In this document: piece after piece, positions 7,765 through 10,309 of the stretch | How the letters are laid out: every line of letters starts with the position of its first letter | How positions within the stretch are numbered: the stretch's first letter is position 1 | Origin: an uncultured Bacteroidota bacterium | GTDB taxonomy: Bacteria; Bacteroidota; Bacteroidia; Flavobacteriales; Schleiferiaceae | Assembly (NCBI GenBank): GCA_913056475.1 | Contig: CAJXMS010000058.1 | Coordinates: forward strand, 1 to 10,309 | Length of the DNA: 10,309 nt | Reading direction: 5' to 3' | Translations under genes and position numbers: made by a program | The notes under the pieces: generated by a model | What the model saw: only the letters and a program-made list of their open reading frames with translations | Databases searched by the model: none | Told to the model about the DNA's origin: nothing

Positions 7765-7893
7765 AAAGAATGGCTTAGCGTTGAGGAGAGCAGAAAAAGG
7801 AAAGCGGCCAGGTAGGGCTGCCCCACAGCTAATAAAGATTTAGCGGCAAGAGGAAAGCAAATAGGGCAATTAAAAGCAGCGGTATGGTAGCTA

Positions 7894-8202
7894 TCAGCTC
7901 AGGCGGGGCGGGGTAAAAATATCCGCTTGCTCGCTCGCTGGAAGGGAGCGCAAGAGAGCCGGGAAGGGAGGCTGATGCGCTAAAGGGGGAAGGAGTGGCA
8001 TAGCATCCATCAAGAGATAATCAAGGCAGCAATGGCCCGAGCAGTAGTCCCAAGATGCGGACTTATCGGGCGCTTCCATCATGAGGAGAACTACCGATGA
8101 TGCCTCGTCGGCGCTACTGCCTCCTACGTCCTGCTCGCAGAGGCAGGTTTGAACGGAGAGGAAAAGCATCCAAATAGCCAAAAGGGAAGTCAATCCTTTC
8201 AT
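7894..8202 (-). CDS. Small exported Cys-rich protein, DUF6660-like
   Basis: A 102-residue protein with an N-terminal signal sequence (MKGLTSLLAIWMLFLSVQT), then C20 and C22 near the likely cleavage region. An acidic/Ser linker, a short CSGHCC cluster (C54, H57, C58, C59), a hydrophobic Pro-rich stretch and the ending ADIFTPPRLS follow. This layout (signal, 'C.x.CC' cluster, C-terminal 'D.f.PP+') resembles the DUF6660-type proteins often found in front of CzcA/CusA operons in Bacteroidota. The match is from memory of the pattern, not from a search. It lies 129 bases upstream of the RND gene on the same strand and is probably the first gene of the operon. The Cys/His cluster suggests a role in binding or sensing metal outside the cytoplasm, but that is inference. 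A GAGGG stretch just before the ATG could serve as ribosome binding site. Confidence 0.7.
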   Translation of the reverse strand: MKGLTSLLAIWMLFLSVQTCLCEQDVGGSSADEASSVVLLMMEAPDKSASWDYCSGHCCLDYLLMDAMPLLPPLAHQPPFPALLRSLPASEQADIFTPPRLS

Positions 8203-8207
8203 GCCCT

Positions 8208-8215
8208 CAAAAGTA
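8208..8215 (-). promoter_or_regulatory. TAnnTTTG match just before the small Cys-rich protein
   Basis: On the minus strand TACTTTTG matches the Bacteroidota -7 consensus exactly, but it ends only five bases before the ATG at 8202. If real, the transcript would be leaderless or nearly so. No -33 TTTG is seen at the expected spacing. It may be chance. Confidence 0.15.
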
Positions 8216-8261
8216 AAAGGAAAGGAGCCGTTTCGGGCTTAGAATGAATTTGAATTATCCA

Positions 8262-8543
8262 TTAGCGACCGCGCTGGCGGGCGGCCTGCTGTTGTTTGCG
8301 TTTGCGGTGACGCTCGTGGCGGTTTTTTTGCCGTAACTCCGCCAGTAATACGGCCGCCTTGGCTACCACGGCCAGGCCACTATTGAAAACGATTAAGCCC
8401 AGGGTGCCCAGGGAAAACCAGGGCAGCCAATCGCCTTCCTGGCCCTTGAGAAGTACGGCTTCGCCAATTAAACTGACCCCGGCCCCGGTGAGGAGGAGCC
8501 CCCCTATGCTGTGCAAGTACCAGGAAGTACGCTTGGAACTCAT
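8262..8543 (-). CDS. Small two-helix membrane protein of unknown function
   Basis: A 93-residue protein I cannot assign to a named function. It starts MSSKRTSWYLHSIG at an ATG (8541-8543). Two hydrophobic helices are visible: about residues 10-33 (LHSIGGLLLTGAGVSLIGEA) and 41-68 (WFSLGTLGLIVFNSGLAVV), joined by a short acidic loop (KGQEGDW). A strongly basic, Gln-rich tail follows (70-93, RQKNRHERHRKRK...). By the positive-inside rule both ends face the cytoplasm and the loop is periplasmic. Similar small two-helix proteins with 'WYLHS.G' starts occur in Bacteroidota, as far as I recall. It sits 59 bases upstream of the Cys-rich protein on the same strand, so it could be co-transcribed with the efflux operon, and it is divergent from the OmpA-domain gene. 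The basic tail might bind nucleic acid or phospholipid headgroups, but nothing shows this. Confidence 0.75.
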   Translation of the reverse strand: MSSKRTSWYLHSIGGLLLTGAGVSLIGEAVLLKGQEGDWLPWFSLGTLGLIVFNSGLAVVAKAAVLLAELRQKNRHERHRKRKQQQAARQRGR

Positions 8544-8619
8544 AGTAGCTGTATTTTCGCTTATTGGGCTAGCAGTGCAAAGCGGCGAACCCGTAATGAT
8601 CGCGCTGATTTAGCCACGG

Positions 8620-8627
8620 CAAAGGTA
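8620..8627 (-). promoter_or_regulatory. Candidate -7 box for the leftward two-helix membrane protein
   Basis: The minus-strand bases TACCTTTG match the Bacteroidota -7 consensus TAnnTTTG exactly and lie 76 bases before the ATG at 8543, inside the 108-base divergent intergenic region. The upstream side is AT-rich (TATCTATAAAA), but a canonical -33 TTTG is not present at 19-21 bases. If functional it could also drive the metal-efflux genes further on. Confidence 0.4.
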
Positions 8628-8651
8628 TTTTATAGATATTTAACCTCTTAC

Positions 8652-9857
8652 ATGCAGCGCTGCGAAAAAATCACATTTGGCCGCCAGGCCTACCGCTCCC
8701 CGGGGCTTCTCATCGCCTTCTTCCTTCTGGTGTCCATGAGCCTACTTAGGGGGCAAACCCCCTTGAAAAAGCGGCTGGCCACCGATAGCCTGGTGTACCA
8801 TGAGACCTATTTCCCCCTGGATGAGGCGGGGGTTAACAGGGCCGCCCGGGCCCGGCTGGATAGCCTTCTGGCCCAATGGCCCTGGACGGTAGTACGCATG
8901 GTGCAGCTGGAGGGCCATACCGATAGCCTGGCCGGTGATGATTATAACCTGGACCTTTCCAAGCGGCGCGTGATGAAGTTACTGAGGTATCTTATTAGTA
9001 CCGGCCTGGATCCGCGCAAGGTGCAAACGGGCTACTACGGAGAAGAACGGCCCCGCTACCTGACGGATACCCTCCGCGCCAAAAACCGCCGGGTGGAGCT
9101 CTTGCTGTACGTGGACAAACAGCGCCTGCCCAGTCCGGAGAAAAAACTGATGGATTATGCTTTTCGCAAAGGCGATAAGCTGCGCATCCCCAAGCTCCAG
9201 TTTGTAGGCAACCAGGCGGTACCTACCTGGCAAAGCATGCCGGTGCTCTATGAGCTGGTCCGGGTGATGAAGCGGTACCCAGACCTGGCCATAGAGCTGC
9301 AAGGCCACGTATGCTGCTCGGACGATCAGCAGCTGAGCGAGGCCCGGGCCCGGATGGTGTATCACTTTCTGCGCGACCACGGCATAGCTCCCGAGCGGAT
9401 GGAATACCGGGGCTACAGCAATACACGTCCCCTTTACCAAGAGGTGGATGAGCGCACCGAAGCGCTCAACCGGCGGGTGGAGATCAAGGTCCTGCGCAAT
9501 ACTAAGCGGGAAAATCCTGATACTGAGTTATTCAAGCCGAAACCGGCCCGGGCCCCCGTACTGGACCTTGAATTTATCCGGGATTCGCCCAATTTGACCC
9601 CGGCTGGCGACTTTATGCTTACCCTCGTGGCGGAAATGATGAAAACAGCCGAGGGCTATCTCTATGAGTTTGTGGTATATGACAACCTGGGCGCTCCCAG
9701 CCTCACCGCCCGCCGAAAAACCACCCTTCAACGCTTACTGCGCCGCAAGGGCGTACCCGCCCAATTCTACAAGGTAATGCACCGCCCGGCCCCCGAGTGG
9801 ATGCCTAGCACCACGGGCAGCAATGCGGTGATGGTAGAAATAATTCCCCGCCCATAA
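8652..9857 (+). CDS. Exported protein with three tandem OmpA-like units
   Basis: A 401-residue protein predicted to sit in the periplasm or outer membrane and hold peptidoglycan. The start MQRCEKITFG is chosen because a signal sequence follows directly (hydrophobic core at 19-32, likely cut near RGQ35); the open frame reaches back to 8511, but that part overlaps the divergent gene. Unit 1 (about 46-153) has GHTDS, LSKRR (R106) and NRRVELLLY, so the D91 and R106 peptidoglycan ligands are kept. Unit 2 (about 177-282) has GHVCC in place of GHTD, then LSEARA (R232), YRGYSNTRP and NRRVEIKV. Unit 3 (about 302-400) keeps the fold pattern (LTPAGDFMLTLVAEMM, LTARR, GVPAQFYKV) but lacks the HTD and NRR motifs. 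No beta-barrel domain is present, unlike classical OmpA. The leader is AT-rich with no Shine-Dalgarno sequence. Confidence 0.88.
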   Translation: MQRCEKITFGRQAYRSPGLLIAFFLLVSMSLLRGQTPLKKRLATDSLVYHETYFPLDEAGVNRAARARLDSLLAQWPWTVVRMVQLEGHTDSLAGDDYNLDLSKRRVMKLLRYLISTGLDPRKVQTGYYGEERPRYLTDTLRAKNRRVELLLYVDKQRLPSPEKKLMDYAFRKGDKLRIPKLQFVGNQAVPTWQSMPVLYELVRVMKRYPDLAIELQGHVCCSDDQQLSEARARMVYHFLRDHGIAPERMEYRGYSNTRPLYQEVDERTEALNRRVEIKVLRNTKRENPDTELFKPKPARAPVLDLEFIRDSPNLTPAGDFMLTLVAEMMKTAEGYLYEFVVYDNLGAPSLTARRKTTLQRLLRRKGVPAQFYKVMHRPAPEWMPSTTGSNAVMVEIIPRP

Positions 9858-10135
9858 TGGATCAAGAAAGTCAGGATTGCTCCTCGAGGGAAAAGCCGGC
9901 AGCGCTACCGCGGCTTAAGGCTACGGAGGCTCCGGCCTGCGGCCAAATGTGCCCTGCTCAGCTGCCAGATTATTCCCGTGTATCTTGGCTGGCCCAGGTA
10001 CTTTTTGATAGACCGCCTCGTTTTTCTTCTTTCCATCCCAAATTTATCCGGTTCAAAAGGAAAGGTAATTGGTGCAGGCAGCAGAGGCACTTTTATCCAC
10101 CCCTTAGCTCATTGGACCTACTGCGTGTTTCATGA
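9857..10135 (+). CDS. Doubtful 92-codon ORF filling the gap with overlapping start and stop
   Basis: Its ATG overlaps the TAA of the OmpA-domain gene (TAATG), and its TGA overlaps the ATG of the next gene (ATGA), the geometry of translational coupling. The 92-residue product (MDQESQDCSSREKP...) is rich in Arg, Ser, Pro and Cys, has no signal, transmembrane segment or recognised motif, and uses codons such as AGG, AGA, CTA and TCA with fewer G/C third positions than neighbouring genes. These traits fit non-coding sequence read by chance. I list it only because of the two overlaps. Confidence 0.15.
   Translation: MDQESQDCSSREKPAALPRLKATEAPACGQMCPAQLPDYSRVSWLAQVLFDRPPRFSSFHPKFIRFKRKGNWCRQQRHFYPPLSSLDLLRVS
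9858..10131. other. 274-base gap without a convincing gene
   Basis: Between the OmpA-domain gene and the patatin-like gene. It holds the doubtful ORF and a weak hairpin (AAGCCG at 9893-9898 with CGGCTT at 9911-9916, 12-base loop, no T run). It also has an AT-richer half (about 9990-10070) where a promoter for the next gene would be expected. TACTTTTTG near 10000 is one base too long for TAnnTTTG. I see no tRNA, repeat or clear terminator. Confidence 0.5.
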
Positions 10136-10309
10136 AGAAGTGGCTGGACATCATCGCTGACCGCTGGTTTTTTTTGCGGGGATTCTTCCCGCTCAAGCTT
10201 CTGATGCTGCACCTGCGACGCAGTCATTTGCTGCTGCTGTTCTGGGCGGTTTTGGTGGGCTTTTTTACCGGTGCCATCGGGCAGAATTACGGATTCCACT
10301 ATTTTTTCC
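10132..10309 (+). CDS. Patatin-like phospholipase family membrane protein, N-terminal end (partial)
   Basis: The ATG at 10132 opens a frame running without a stop off the right edge, giving 59 residues: MKKWLDIIADRWFFLRGFFP, then LKLLMLHLRRSHLLLLFWAV, then LVGFFTGAIGQNYGFHYFF. The pattern 'FPl.LL.LHl+..H.LLlFW.lL.GF.TG..G..yG..Y.F' is what I recall from the N-terminus of the large Bacteroidota patatin-like phospholipases. In these a multi-helix membrane region beginning with this helix precedes a cytoplasmic patatin hydrolase domain (serine lipase, GxSxG with catalytic Asp). Only the first helix (about residues 33-48) is in the window and no catalytic residue is visible, so the enzymatic role is inferred from the N-terminal pattern alone. 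It lies on the same strand as the OmpA-domain gene. No Shine-Dalgarno sequence precedes the start. Confidence 0.7.
   Translation, partial: MKKWLDIIADRWFFLRGFFPLKLLMLHLRRSHLLLLFWAVLVGFFTGAIGQNYGFHYFF

Noticed and set aside
7765..7893. Separate promoter or operator for the pump gene
   Set aside because: TAAATCTT with an upstream TTTG on the minus strand is too far from consensus and the spacing is short; small palindromes such as TAGCTA are not convincing operators.
8511..8651. 47-residue N-terminal extension of the OmpA-domain protein
   Set aside because: It overlaps the start of the divergent membrane-protein gene and the intergenic region, and would put the signal sequence in the interior; the ATG at 8652 fits an exported protein.
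8979..9440. 153-residue minus-strand ORF opposite the OmpA-domain gene
   Set aside because: Complement of conserved OmpA-like motifs; the plus-strand frame clearly carries the coding constraint.
9893..9916. Terminator after the OmpA-domain gene
   Set aside because: The stem is only 6 bp with a 12-base loop and no T run follows; noted as a weak hairpin only.

Overview
The window looks like chromosomal DNA of a fairly GC-rich member of the Bacteroidota. The clues are an RND metal pump fused to a TolC-like protein, a small DUF6660-like Cys-rich protein heading the pump operon, an OmpA-domain protein with the 'GHVCC' variant, the N-terminus of the large membrane patatin-like phospholipase seen in this phylum, an '...EW.LRK..G.Y' C-terminus typical of its VWA/BatA-like membrane proteins, and starts mostly without Shine-Dalgarno sequences. 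Two sulfotransferases and the base composition would fit a Saprospiria-like lineage, but that is inference. I see no rRNA, tRNA, insertion sequence, CRISPR array or phage gene.

Layout. 1-224 (+) is the C-terminal end of a membrane protein. 254-1024 (-) and 1130-2026 (+) are two divergent sulfotransferases of different subfamilies, sharing a 105-base intergenic region. 2159-8202 (-) is a metal-efflux operon, transcribed right to left: a small exported Cys-rich protein (7894-8202), a 1462-residue CzcA-type RND pump fused to a TolC-like outer-membrane factor (3376-7764), and a lipoprotein membrane-fusion adaptor (2159-3364). 8262-8543 (-) is a two-helix membrane protein of unknown function. 8652-9857 (+) is an exported protein with three tandem OmpA-like units. 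10132 to the right edge (+) is the start of a patatin-like phospholipase. The 274 bases before it hold a doubtful 92-codon ORF that overlaps both neighbours' stop and start codons.

How the genes work together. Two genes encode a complete tripartite exporter: inner-membrane proton/metal antiporter, periplasmic adaptor and outer-membrane duct. The pump and duct are made as one chain, and a segment between them has the layout of a signal peptide. The TM4 signature (D400, D406, E413) points to divalent cations such as Co, Zn, Cd or Ni rather than Cu(I)/Ag(I). The small Cys-rich protein may bind or sense metal in the periplasm. No metal-responsive regulator is encoded here. The remaining genes have envelope or sulfation roles and no visible link to the exporter.
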